This document shows positions 1 through 5,573 of a stretch of 5,875 nt of DNA, piece by piece. How positions within the stretch are numbered: the stretch's first letter is position 1; every line of letters starts with the position of its first letter. Below the pieces are notes generated by a model. That model was not told where the DNA came from, searched no databases, and saw only the letters and a list, made by a program, of their open reading frames with translations. The stretch is from an uncultured Planctomycetales bacterium (lineage in GTDB: Bacteria > Planctomycetota > Planctomycetia > Pirellulales > Thermoguttaceae). A program made the translations under genes and the position numbers. Where the stretch lies: positions 1-5,875 of the forward strand of contig CALARR010000122.1 in the NCBI GenBank assembly GCA_937889015.1, read 5' to 3'.

Positions 1-192
1 CCGCGCAGCGGCTACCCCGGGAAACTAGGCCAGCGCCAAGCCGAAACCCTGTAGGGGTTTCATCCGAGGCAATTCCCTCCGCCCCCCTTCCCCTGCCCCT
101 TCTCGCCTCAAGACCGACAACCGCGAAAACCTAACAACACGAAGGAGACGGCCCTTTCGTGGTTTCGGCCTTTCGTGGTCAAACTCGTCTCC
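1..192 (+). repeat. 192-bp direct repeat, copy 1 (left end cut by window)
   Basis: These bases match 424-615 without a mismatch by eye, at an offset of 423 bp. Identity stops after the shared '...gtctcc' (c193 versus g616). The unit probably extends further left, because the window starts inside what is a hairpin in copy 2. It contains a 7-bp stem GAAACCC/GGGTTTC with a 5-nt loop (43-61). A C-rich tract (73-109) and a 'ctttcgtggt' pair near its right end follow. A stem CACGAA/TTCGTG (138-143 with 156-161) surrounds the first of that pair. Confidence 0.92.
75..99 (-). other. Predicted G-quadruplex motif (copy 1)
   Basis: Plus-strand C-runs lie at 75-77, 82-87, 90-93 and 96-99. The minus strand therefore has four G-runs of at least three, separated by loops of 2, 2 and 4 nt, which satisfies the canonical G3+N1-7 rule. 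The surrounding tract 73-109 is almost pure pyrimidine on the plus strand, with G only at 81, 95 and 105. The motif is read directly from sequence; whether it folds in vivo is unknown. Confidence 0.7.
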
Positions 193-203
193 CGATGCGT
201 CCA

Positions 204-235
204 TCCTTCCTTCGTGCCCGTGGTGCCTTTGTGGT
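204..235 (+). repeat. 32-bp dispersed 'cgtggt' repeat, left copy
   Basis: This is identical to 5788-5819. It is a pyrimidine- and GT-rich element containing 'ttcgtgcccgtggtgcc'. A related, diverged element lies 56 bp upstream: 174-195 and 230-251 match at about 19 of 22 positions. On the other strand it reads as a 'cacaaaggcaccacgg' pattern. Similar cacgaagg/accacgaagg-type intergenic repeats are, from general knowledge, common in planctomycete and other environmental genomes. Its function is unknown. Confidence 0.8.
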
Positions 236-290
236 CAAACGCGTTTCCCGACTTGCGGAGACCTCACCGGGGACCACCGCGACCACCCCC

Positions 291-397
291 GCCACCGCAA
301 CGTGCCGCCACCGCAACGTGCCGCCACCGCAACGTGCCGCCACCGCAACGCGAGCCACCGCAACGCGAGCCACCGCAACGCGAGCCACCGCAACGCG
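291..397 (+). repeat. 15/16-bp tandem repeat array
   Basis: Seven copies of the 12-bp core gccaccgcaacg start at 291, 307, 323, 339, 354, 369 and 384. The first three intervals are 16 bp (unit gccaccgcaacgtgcc) and the next three are 15 bp (unit gccaccgcaacgcga). The array thus consists of two blocks of homogenised variants rather than one uniform run. There are no spacers, so it is not CRISPR. The 15-bp period is a multiple of three, which explains the spurious open frames with pentapeptide periodicity on both strands. Confidence 0.95.
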
Positions 398-402
398 GTG
401 GC
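384..402. repeat. Perfect hairpin capping the tandem array
   Basis: The last array unit reads GCCACCGC-AAC-GCGGTGGC, an 8-bp perfect stem with a 3-nt loop. The array unit itself supplies the left arm, and the right arm begins exactly where the array periodicity ends. A second hairpin begins 10 nt further on. Confidence 0.8.
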
Positions 403-412
403 CATCTCTCAG

Positions 413-444
413 CCCGGGGTTGCCCGCGCAGCGGCTACCCCGGG
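413..444. repeat. Nested GC-rich hairpin at array/repeat boundary
   Basis: The outer stem is CCCGGGGT (413-420) with ACCCCGGG (437-444). Inside the loop is a second stem, CCGC (424-427) with GCGG (431-434), around GCA. The first base of the window is equivalent to base 424, so the left 192-bp copy begins inside this structure and its left arm is missing. There is no T-run on either side, so it is not an ordinary intrinsic terminator. A REP-like or recombination-related structure is possible. Confidence 0.75.
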
Positions 445-615
445 AAACTAGGCCAGCGCCAAGCCGAAACCCTGTAGGGGTTTCATCCGAGGCAATTCCC
501 TCCGCCCCCCTTCCCCTGCCCCTTCTCGCCTCAAGACCGACAACCGCGAAAACCTAACAACACGAAGGAGACGGCCCTTTCGTGGTTTCGGCCTTTCGTG
601 GTCAAACTCGTCTCC
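424..615 (+). repeat. 192-bp direct repeat, copy 2
   Basis: This is the perfect second copy of 1-192. The GAAACCC/GGGTTTC stem recurs at 466-484. Its right end at 615 is the left boundary of the unique gene-bearing segment. Complete identity over 192 bp of non-coding DNA points to recent duplication or ongoing gene conversion (inference). Confidence 0.92.
498..522 (-). other. Predicted G-quadruplex motif (copy 2)
   Basis: This is the same four G-run motif as in the first repeat copy, shifted by 423 bp. Plus-strand C-runs lie at 498-500, 505-510, 513-516 and 519-522. Confidence 0.7.
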
Positions 616-673
616 GGATTCCTGGCAGGTGAACTCTGGCCCGGCGACAACGATGTTCGTTCCAGACCCCCTC

Positions 674-1873
674 TCAGCCTGACCGCCCCTGGATTGGGCG
701 ATCTGCGGTTCGGCCGGCGCCGGTGCTGTGCCTGGAGCGAAATTCGCTGGGCGCCGTGCCTTCGGCCCTCTTGAAGGCCACGCTCATGTAGTCTTCGCTG
801 GAGAACCCGGTGCGCAGGGCGATGACCTTCAGGGGCAGGTCCGTTTCGCACAGCAGCCGTTTCACGCGCTCCAGTTTTACCAGCACGATTTCCTCGTGCG
901 GGGTGCGTCCCAGCAGTTTCAGGAAGCGGCTTTCCAGCACCCGGCGGGAGAGCGGCACGCGCCGCAGCACTTCGCCCACTTGGATCCCTTCGCAGGCGTA
1001 TTCGCGGATGAACCGCAACGCGGCGACCACGTCGAGGTCTTCAATGGCCAGCACGTCGGTGGAACGCCGCGTGCAGATGCCCAGCGGCTTGACCAGGTTC
1101 GTCAGGCTCGCCACGCGCTTGCCACGCATCGCCTGGTCCAGCAACTCGGCCGCGATGTAGCCGGTGCGCCGCGCGTCGGGAATCACGCTCGACAGCGGCG
1201 GCATGCACAGCTCACAGATCAGGTGGTCGTTGTCGACGCCGATCACGGCCATTTCCTCGGGCACCGCCACGCCCAGGTCGCGGCACACGTCAAGCAGTTG
1301 CTGGGCCTTGATGTCGTAGCAGGCCATTACGCCGATCGGCCGCGGCAGGCTCTTGATCCAGGTCACCAGGTGTTCGTGCTCGCGATGCCAGGAAACCGGC
1401 GCTCCGCCCGATCGCGGCGACTGATAGACCCACGTCGCGCAGCCGGCCTCCTCGGCCAGCCGGCGAAAATGCTCGCACCGCCAATTCGACCAGTTGAATC
1501 GCGGATCGCCACAGAAGGCCAGCCGGCGGAAACCGCGATCCACCAGATGCTCCACCGCCAGTCGCGCGATGGCCTCGTCGTCGGTCTCCACCCAGGCGAT
1601 CTGAGGCAGGGTCCGCGCCGCACTCACGTCGATCACCGGCAACCGGGTGCGCGCCACGGCGGCCGCGATCTCCTGGTTCTCGATCCGCGCGATGATCCCG
1701 TCCCCCTGCCAGCGCCCCAGCCAGGCCGGCGGGCGCTCGCCACGGCGCTGCTCGGGCAGGTAGATCGACCACGACTCGTGCTCGCGCACGTAGGCGATCA
1801 CGCCGTCCAACAGTCCGCGCGCGTACGTGTTGGAAGTCTCGATCAGCAGCGCAACCTGGTGACGCCGTCGCAC
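674..1873 (-). CDS. XylR-like AraC-family transcriptional regulator
   Basis: This is a cytoplasmic DNA-binding regulator of 399 residues, close to E. coli XylR (about 392). Residues 7 to about 280 form a LacI/periplasmic-binding-protein-like sensor. It opens with VALLIETSNTYARGLLDG and contains CGDPRF at about 121-126 and VIGVDND at about 210-216. Residues about 295-385 form an AraC-type domain with two helix-turn-helix units: EVLRRVPLSRRVLESRF, and LPLKVIALRTGFSSEDYMSVAFKRAEG with the usual APSEFR ending. I chose the GTG at 1873 because GGAGG lies 5 nt upstream and the encoded RRRHQVALLIE matches where this family normally begins. Upstream in-frame starts (to 1963) would add a tail unlike the family. 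It is divergent from the oxidoreductase operon, so it probably activates it in response to a sugar. The family assignment is firm, but the ligand is unknown and need not be xylose. Confidence 0.9.
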   Translation of the reverse strand: MRRRHQVALLIETSNTYARGLLDGVIAYVREHESWSIYLPEQRRGERPPAWLGRWQGDGIIARIENQEIAAAVARTRLPVIDVSAARTLPQIAWVETDDEAIARLAVEHLVDRGFRRLAFCGDPRFNWSNWRCEHFRRLAEEAGCATWVYQSPRSGGAPVSWHREHEHLVTWIKSLPRPIGVMACYDIKAQQLLDVCRDLGVAVPEEMAVIGVDNDHLICELCMPPLSSVIPDARRTGYIAAELLDQAMRGKRVASLTNLVKPLGICTRRSTDVLAIEDLDVVAALRFIREYACEGIQVGEVLRRVPLSRRVLESRFLKLLGRTPHEEIVLVKLERVKRLLCETDLPLKVIALRTGFSSEDYMSVAFKRAEGTAPSEFRSRHSTGAGRTADRPIQGRSG

Positions 1874-1883
1874 GTCCACCTCC
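1871..1883 (-). promoter_or_regulatory. Ribosome binding site and GTG start of the regulator
   Basis: The minus strand reads GGAGG-TGGAC-GTG, a strong Shine-Dalgarno with 5-nt spacing. Another in-frame GTG two codons earlier (first base 1879) overlaps the Shine-Dalgarno itself and is less likely. This site decides the start against an upstream in-frame ATG at 1963. Confidence 0.7.
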
Positions 1884-1988
1884 GGGCAGGAAAAGGGCTG
1901 CCCCCATTGTCGCAAAAAAACACGGCCAGCAGCAAGCCTGCAACCGGCAATCGCCGCCGCCACCGCCGTGCGGCGTCCGCTGGACGGT

Positions 1989-2021
1989 GAAAAAACACAT
2001 CTACGGTGCGCAAAATCACAT
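1989..2021 (+). promoter_or_regulatory. Candidate operator: two direct half-sites 21 bp apart
   Basis: GAAAAAACACAT (1989-2000) and GCAAAATCACAT (2010-2021) match at 10 of 12 positions. They are directly repeated at a 21-bp offset, about two helical turns. AraC-family proteins such as AraC bind direct half-sites with this spacing just upstream of, or overlapping, the -35 region. A third similar A-rich element, gcaaaaaaacac, lies at 1912-1923, nearer the regulator start. The divergent XylR-like protein is the natural candidate binder (inference). Confidence 0.4.
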
Positions 2022-2048
2022 GGTTCCCGGACCGCAGACCGCTACAAT
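2020..2048 (+). promoter_or_regulatory. Candidate activator-dependent promoter of the operon
   Basis: TACAAT (2043-2048) matches five of six bases of the sigma-70 -10 consensus. The region 16-17 bp upstream (2020-2026, atggttc) is a poor -35 and abuts the second candidate half-site. This resembles class II AraC-type activation, where the regulator compensates for a weak -35. Transcription would start near 2055, leaving a leader of about 60 nt. Planctomycete promoters are poorly defined, so this is tentative. Confidence 0.35.
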
Positions 2049-2060
2049 CCACATTCAGGA

Positions 2061-2080
2061 GCCCCTGCCGCAGCAGGGGC
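2061..2080 (+). promoter_or_regulatory. Hairpin in the presumed 5' leader
   Basis: GCCCCTGC-CGCA-GCAGGGGC is an 8-bp perfect stem with a 4-nt loop. It ends 36 nt before the ATG of the oxidoreductase and just downstream of the predicted transcription start. No T-run follows, so a terminator is unlikely. A stabilising 5' stem or a protein-binding site is possible. Confidence 0.55.
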
Positions 2081-2116
2081 CCGCCAGCACCATCCCCCAA
2101 GCAAACGAGCGCATCC

Positions 2117-3232
2117 ATGAACCACGAACGAGTCCGCGTCGCCATCGTCGGATTGGGCTTCGGGGCGGAGTTCATTCCGATCTACCACAAGCACCCTCGC
2201 ACCGACATGTACGCCATCTGCCAACGCAACGCCGAACGGCTGAACAAGGTCGGCGACACGTTCGGAGTGGCCAAACGCTACACGAACTACGAAGACGTGC
2301 TGGCCGACCCGGCCGTCGACTTCGTGCACATCAATTCACCGATTCCCGATCACGCCTGGATGTCGATTGCCGCCCTCAAGGCCGGCAAGCACGTGCTGTG
2401 CACCGTGCCCATGGCCACCAGCATCGACGACTGCCGGCAGATCGTGGACCTCGTGCGGCAGACGGGTCTGAAATACATGATGGCCGAGACGGTGGTCTAT
2501 TCGCGCGAATTCCTGTTCATCAAGGACCTGTATCACAAGGGCCAACTGGGCAAGATCCAACACCTGGCGGCCTCGCACCCGCAGGATATGGACGGCTGGC
2601 CCGACTACTGGCAGCGCATGATCCCCATGCACTATGCCACGCACGTGGTAAGCCCCTGCCTCGGCCTGCTGAACGGCCGGGCCGAGTATGTGTCGTGCTT
2701 CGGCTCGGGCACGGTGCGCGACGACATTCGCGACAAGTCGCACAACCCGTTCGCCGTGGAGTCGTGCCATATCAAGATCAAGGATTCCGACGTCGTGGCG
2801 CACATCTGGCGGTTCCTCTACGACACGGCCCGGCAATACCGCGAGAGCTTCGACGTCTACGGCACGAAGGAGAGTTTCGAATGGACCCTCGTCGAAGGGC
2901 AACCGCATGTGCTGCACACGGCCAAGAAGCCGGAACCGGAAATTCCGTCGCCGGTCACGGTCCCCGATTTTGCCCACCTCTTGCCCGAGCCCATCCGGCC
3001 CTTCACGCGCAGCATCCAGGACGCGGACCATCTTTCGTTCATCCAGGGGGCCGGCCACGGCGGCTCGCACCCGCACCTGGTCCATGAGTTCGCCACGGCC
3101 CTGGTCGAAGATCGCCAGCCCTGGCCCAACGCGGTGCAGTCGGCAAATTGGACGTGCGTGGGCATCTGCGCGCATCAATCGGCGATGGCCGGGGGCCAGA
3201 TCGTGCCCCTGCCCGACTTCACCCTGGCCTGA
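2117..3232 (+). CDS. Gfo/Idh/MocA family oxidoreductase
   Basis: This is a predicted cytoplasmic NAD(P)-dependent sugar or polyol dehydrogenase-like protein of 371 residues, a normal family length. The N-terminal Rossmann fold starts RVAIVGLGFGAEF, with the nucleotide motif G12-x-G14-x-G16. The C-terminal alpha/beta domain includes HYATHVVSP (172-180), where H172 or H176 may serve the active site. It ends with GHGGSHPHLVHEF and PDFTLA, typical of the family. The usual EKP motif, whose lysine is important for catalysis or cofactor binding, is here TVP (96-98, in KHVLCTVPMA). The upstream in-frame ATG at 2006 would add 37 residues of non-conserved sequence and overlap the promoter, so the ATG at 2117 before NHERVRVAIVG is preferred. 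The Shine-Dalgarno is weak. It is the first gene of the plus-strand cluster, and its substrate is unknown. Confidence 0.9.
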   Translation: MNHERVRVAIVGLGFGAEFIPIYHKHPRTDMYAICQRNAERLNKVGDTFGVAKRYTNYEDVLADPAVDFVHINSPIPDHAWMSIAALKAGKHVLCTVPMATSIDDCRQIVDLVRQTGLKYMMAETVVYSREFLFIKDLYHKGQLGKIQHLAASHPQDMDGWPDYWQRMIPMHYATHVVSPCLGLLNGRAEYVSCFGSGTVRDDIRDKSHNPFAVESCHIKIKDSDVVAHIWRFLYDTARQYRESFDVYGTKESFEWTLVEGQPHVLHTAKKPEPEIPSPVTVPDFAHLLPEPIRPFTRSIQDADHLSFIQGAGHGGSHPHLVHEFATALVEDRQPWPNAVQSANWTCVGICAHQSAMAGGQIVPLPDFTLA

Positions 3233-3393
3233 GAACAAGGAGCGACTGCCGGAGATACACCGCTATGGGAATCCATGCGATGGGTTGTCAGAAAAGGAAT
3301 GGCGTAGCTGCCCCGCCCGATGTCCAGGAAGACCGGCCTCCCGATGGTCGGCCTCATGGCATTCCGTACCCCAGACGCAATAAGCAGGGGGCT
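3233..3393 (+). other. 161-bp gap with alternative upstream start
   Basis: This lies between the oxidoreductase stop and the preferred GTG of the secreted glycosidase. The glycosidase frame stays open through the whole gap. An ATG at 3265 is preceded by GGAG (3251-3254) with a 10-nt spacer. Using it would place 43 residues (MGIHAMGCQKRNG..., containing PRRNK) before the signal-peptide-like segment. I see no strong hairpin or terminator. The gap is either an intergenic leader or an unusually long n-region. Confidence 0.5.
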
Positions 3394-5004
3394 GTGAAGA
3401 CGCTCAGCATCCTCGCCTTGGCGGTGGGCGCGGTGCTTGTGCTTGGCGACGGCATTGTCCCGGCGGCGGAACGCGGCGGCGCTCGCGTCACCGTCTGGGA
3501 CGGCCCCGGCGGCGACGTGGCCGCGTCGTCCGACTACGAGCTGCTCGTCAGCAGCGGCTCCAAGTCCTTCAAACCGTTCACCTATTACTCCTACGCCCGG
3601 CCGGTCGACAAGCTGCTCGATGCGGAGGGCAAATACATCAAGCTCTCCTTCCTGGCCCTGCACTCCAGCGAATACAAACGCCCGGAGGAGAACCGCGACA
3701 CCTACGCGCACTCCTGGAGCAACTTCGATTTCGCCGGGGGGCCAGTCACGGTCGAAGTCCGCATCAAGCGGCCGATCAGCGGGATCACGCTTCCGCTGCA
3801 CAGTTGCGGCGTGTTTCCCACGACGCTGGGAATCACGGCGCAGGTGGTCGGCGGCAATGTCATTCGCTTTACGCTCGACAAGCCGGCCAAGATCGCCCTG
3901 GTGCCCAATCATCTCCTGGCCATGGAAAAGCTCAACGCCGGCGCCGCGAAACAGGCCTGGGAGGGCTACCGCAATCCGCTGTTCCTCTTCGCCCGCGCGC
4001 CCGAAACGGACGTGCCCCGCAAGACCGCGCCGGGCACGTTGGTCGTCAAGCCCGGCAAGACGGCCGACGTGGCGGCGATCGGCCGGGCGCGCGTGATCTA
4101 CTTCGAGCCGGGAGTGCACGACTACTCCCAATTCAATCCGGCCGACCCGGAACACTACATCACGCTGCGCACCGGGCAGACGGCCTACCTGGCCGGCGGG
4201 GCGTATGTGTACGCGGTGTTCCGCAGCGACACGCGCGGCCCGGTCCGCGAAATGCCCCTGCTGCGCGGCCGGGGAACGATGTCGGGCGGCAAACAGCGCT
4301 GGAGCGACCTTCCCTATCGCACCACCCTGGAGAAAAACGTCTGCCTGGACGGCATTCAGATCACCGATCCGCACAACCACGTGAGCCACTCCAACGCGGC
4401 GATCCGAGACGTGGCGGTCGTGGGCGCGTGGCACGGCAATACCGACGGATTCACGCGCGAGGTGCCAAAGTCCGAGCCGTACGCCGGGTGGCACTTGGAC
4501 GACTGCTTCGTCATGGCCGCCGACACAAACCTGAAAGTGGGCGGCTGCGCGCGCGTCCGCAACTACACCGTGTGGCAATTGGGCAACGCCGAGCCGCTGT
4601 GGATTCGCCAGCCCAACGGCTGCCTGGTCGACGGCCTGCAAGTCATCGCCTTCAACGCCTGGCCCAACTATCAGACGGTGAACATTTCGCGCGGAGCCGT
4701 GCAGAACTCCGTGTTCCGCAACATCACCATCCAAGCGCCTTACGTGCCGCTGCTGTTTCTCATGCCAAGCGCGGCCTCCGGCGGCGGGCCCGCCTATGAC
4801 AACGCGATCTTTGAAAACGTGGTCGTCCACACGCCGCACATCGGCAAGAAGTCGCCGTTGGGGGCCTCCGGCGGCGGCCGCACCGGACGCGTGGTGTTTC
4901 GCAACTTGACCATCGGCGGCGTCAAAGTCACCGCCGCAAACTGCCGCGACTATTTCGACATTCCCGAAGGCGTGAGCGTCGGCAAAGACGTCGTCTTCGA
5001 GTAG
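3394..5004 (+). CDS. Secreted beta-helix glycoside hydrolase, GH49-like
   Basis: This is a predicted exported carbohydrate-active protein of 536 residues. Residues 1-25 (from GTG, VKTLSILALAVGAVLVLG then VPAA) form a signal peptide. Residues about 30-205 resemble the beta-sandwich that precedes the catalytic part in GH49 dextranases and isopullulanase (YYSYARPVDKL, GGPVTVEVRI, NVIRFTLDKPAKIAL). Residues about 225-530 look like a right-handed parallel beta-helix, with YFEPGVHDY, AYLAGGAYVYAVF, LRGRGTMSG, GAWHGNTDGF, LDDCFVMAADTNLKV and VRNYTVWQLGN. D351 (NTDG) and D377 fit two of the three GH49 catalytic aspartates, but the third position is T378. GH28-like proteins are the main alternative (same clan, GH-N). 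The GTG start follows AGGGGG by only 2 nt, so the start is uncertain and ATG 3265 is the rival. The next gene follows after 29 bp. The beta-helix call is firm; dextran as substrate is not implied. Confidence 0.72.
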   Translation: MKTLSILALAVGAVLVLGDGIVPAAERGGARVTVWDGPGGDVAASSDYELLVSSGSKSFKPFTYYSYARPVDKLLDAEGKYIKLSFLALHSSEYKRPEENRDTYAHSWSNFDFAGGPVTVEVRIKRPISGITLPLHSCGVFPTTLGITAQVVGGNVIRFTLDKPAKIALVPNHLLAMEKLNAGAAKQAWEGYRNPLFLFARAPETDVPRKTAPGTLVVKPGKTADVAAIGRARVIYFEPGVHDYSQFNPADPEHYITLRTGQTAYLAGGAYVYAVFRSDTRGPVREMPLLRGRGTMSGGKQRWSDLPYRTTLEKNVCLDGIQITDPHNHVSHSNAAIRDVAVVGAWHGNTDGFTREVPKSEPYAGWHLDDCFVMAADTNLKVGGCARVRNYTVWQLGNAEPLWIRQPNGCLVDGLQVIAFNAWPNYQTVNISRGAVQNSVFRNITIQAPYVPLLFLMPSAASGGGPAYDNAIFENVVVHTPHIGKKSPLGASGGGRTGRVVFRNLTIGGVKVTAANCRDYFDIPEGVSVGKDVVFE

Positions 5005-5019
5005 GCTGCCTTCGACTCC

Positions 5020-5025
5020 GGAAGG
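5020..5025 (+). promoter_or_regulatory. Ribosome binding site of the small secreted protein
   Basis: GGAAGG lies 8 nt before ATG 5034, inside the 29-bp gap after the glycosidase stop. It supports both the chosen start and independent initiation within a shared transcript. Confidence 0.6.
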
Positions 5026-5033
5026 AAACAACT

Positions 5034-5573
5034 ATGCACAGCGCATTTCCCCTCGCCTTGGCGGCCATGCTGATCGCCACGGCGCTGCGCGCCGCCGCCC
5101 CGCAGAAATCCCCAGAGGCGGCCTATAAAGAAGACCGGGCCGTGATCGTGGTGACCGGGATGCGCATCGACGAGGATCCGGCCAATGATCGCCCGGATCG
5201 ATCCGTGGCCGCCGGCGCGACCGTCAAGCTGATCGGCCCCGACGGCAAGCCGCAGGCAAAACAGACCGCCGCCCTCTCCCGCGCCAAGAAGTCCGACGGC
5301 CAGGTCTACTTCACCGCCGATTTCGTCGTCGACCTTGACGCCAGGTACGCCGTGGTCATGACCTTCCGCGACGGCACGACCGTGCGGATCGACGACTATC
5401 GCCTGCCGCGCGAGTGGAAGACGCACTTCTACTTCCACAGCACGACCGGCGCGCTCTCCCCCGCCTCGATCCTGCGCACCGCGGAAGACCCGCGCAGCAA
5501 GCTCCGCTTGTGTGTCTACGCCGTATATCCCCTGCAGAGCTACCACAAGCTGGGCGGGAACCAGCTCCGCTGA
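5034..5573 (+). CDS. Small secreted protein of unknown function
   Basis: I do not recognise the family of this 179-residue protein. Residues 1 to about 22 (MHSAFPLALAAMLIATALRAAA) are a typical Sec signal peptide with an Ala-rich cleavage region, so it should be exported. The mature part alternates short hydrophobic strands and polar turns: RAVIVVTGMRI, AGATVKLIGPDGKP, GQVYFTADFVVD, ARYAVVMTFRDGTTVRIDDY and THFYFHSTTG. This suggests a small beta-sandwich or carbohydrate-binding-like fold (inference). A single cysteine (C160) lies near the C terminus, so there is no internal disulfide. No catalytic motif, lipobox or membrane anchor is visible. The good Shine-Dalgarno and the 29-bp gap after the glycosidase gene suggest co-transcription and a shared extracellular role. 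It is the last gene before the downstream repeats, and no clear intrinsic terminator follows. Confidence 0.75.
   Translation: MHSAFPLALAAMLIATALRAAAPQKSPEAAYKEDRAVIVVTGMRIDEDPANDRPDRSVAAGATVKLIGPDGKPQAKQTAALSRAKKSDGQVYFTADFVVDLDARYAVVMTFRDGTTVRIDDYRLPREWKTHFYFHSTTGALSPASILRTAEDPRSKLRLCVYAVYPLQSYHKLGGNQLR

Larger units (their letters stand above)
1..673. other. Non-coding repeat-rich region
   Basis: This 673-bp stretch has no gene I can support. Open frames crossing it are low-complexity translations of the 15/16-bp tandem array, which stays open in several frames on both strands. In order it contains a 192-bp unit, two diverged copies of a 'cgtggtcaaac' type element, a tandem array, two hairpins, the second 192-bp unit, and then 58 bp of unique sequence next to the stop codon of the minus-strand regulator. 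I see no clear intrinsic terminator for that regulator in 616-673. There is only a 5-bp stem (AACGA/TCGTT, 649-661) without a following T-run on either strand. Confidence 0.75.

Noticed and set aside
291..397. Possible CRISPR array
   Set aside because: Repeats follow each other with 0-4 nt linkers and no spacers, and no cas genes are present.
413..444. Intrinsic transcription terminator
   Set aside because: The stem is strong but no T-run follows on either strand, and it is repeated as part of the array, away from any gene end.
159..557. Open frames over the left repeat region (for example 132 aa and 100 aa on plus, 69 aa on minus)
   Set aside because: They are translations of the 15/16-bp array (ATATR, PPQRE and VAVAR pentapeptides) and of repeat units, with no family resemblance and no convincing ribosome site.
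728..1990. Long plus-strand frame (420 aa) opposite the regulator, and the 618-aa minus-strand frame opposite the glycosidase (3175-5031)
   Set aside because: These are GC-rich antisense shadows. The opposite strand in each case encodes recognisable domains, and the shadows show no family motifs.
2061..2080. Riboswitch in the operon leader
   Set aside because: Only a single simple stem is present; none of the conserved cores of known riboswitch classes could be recognised in the short leader.
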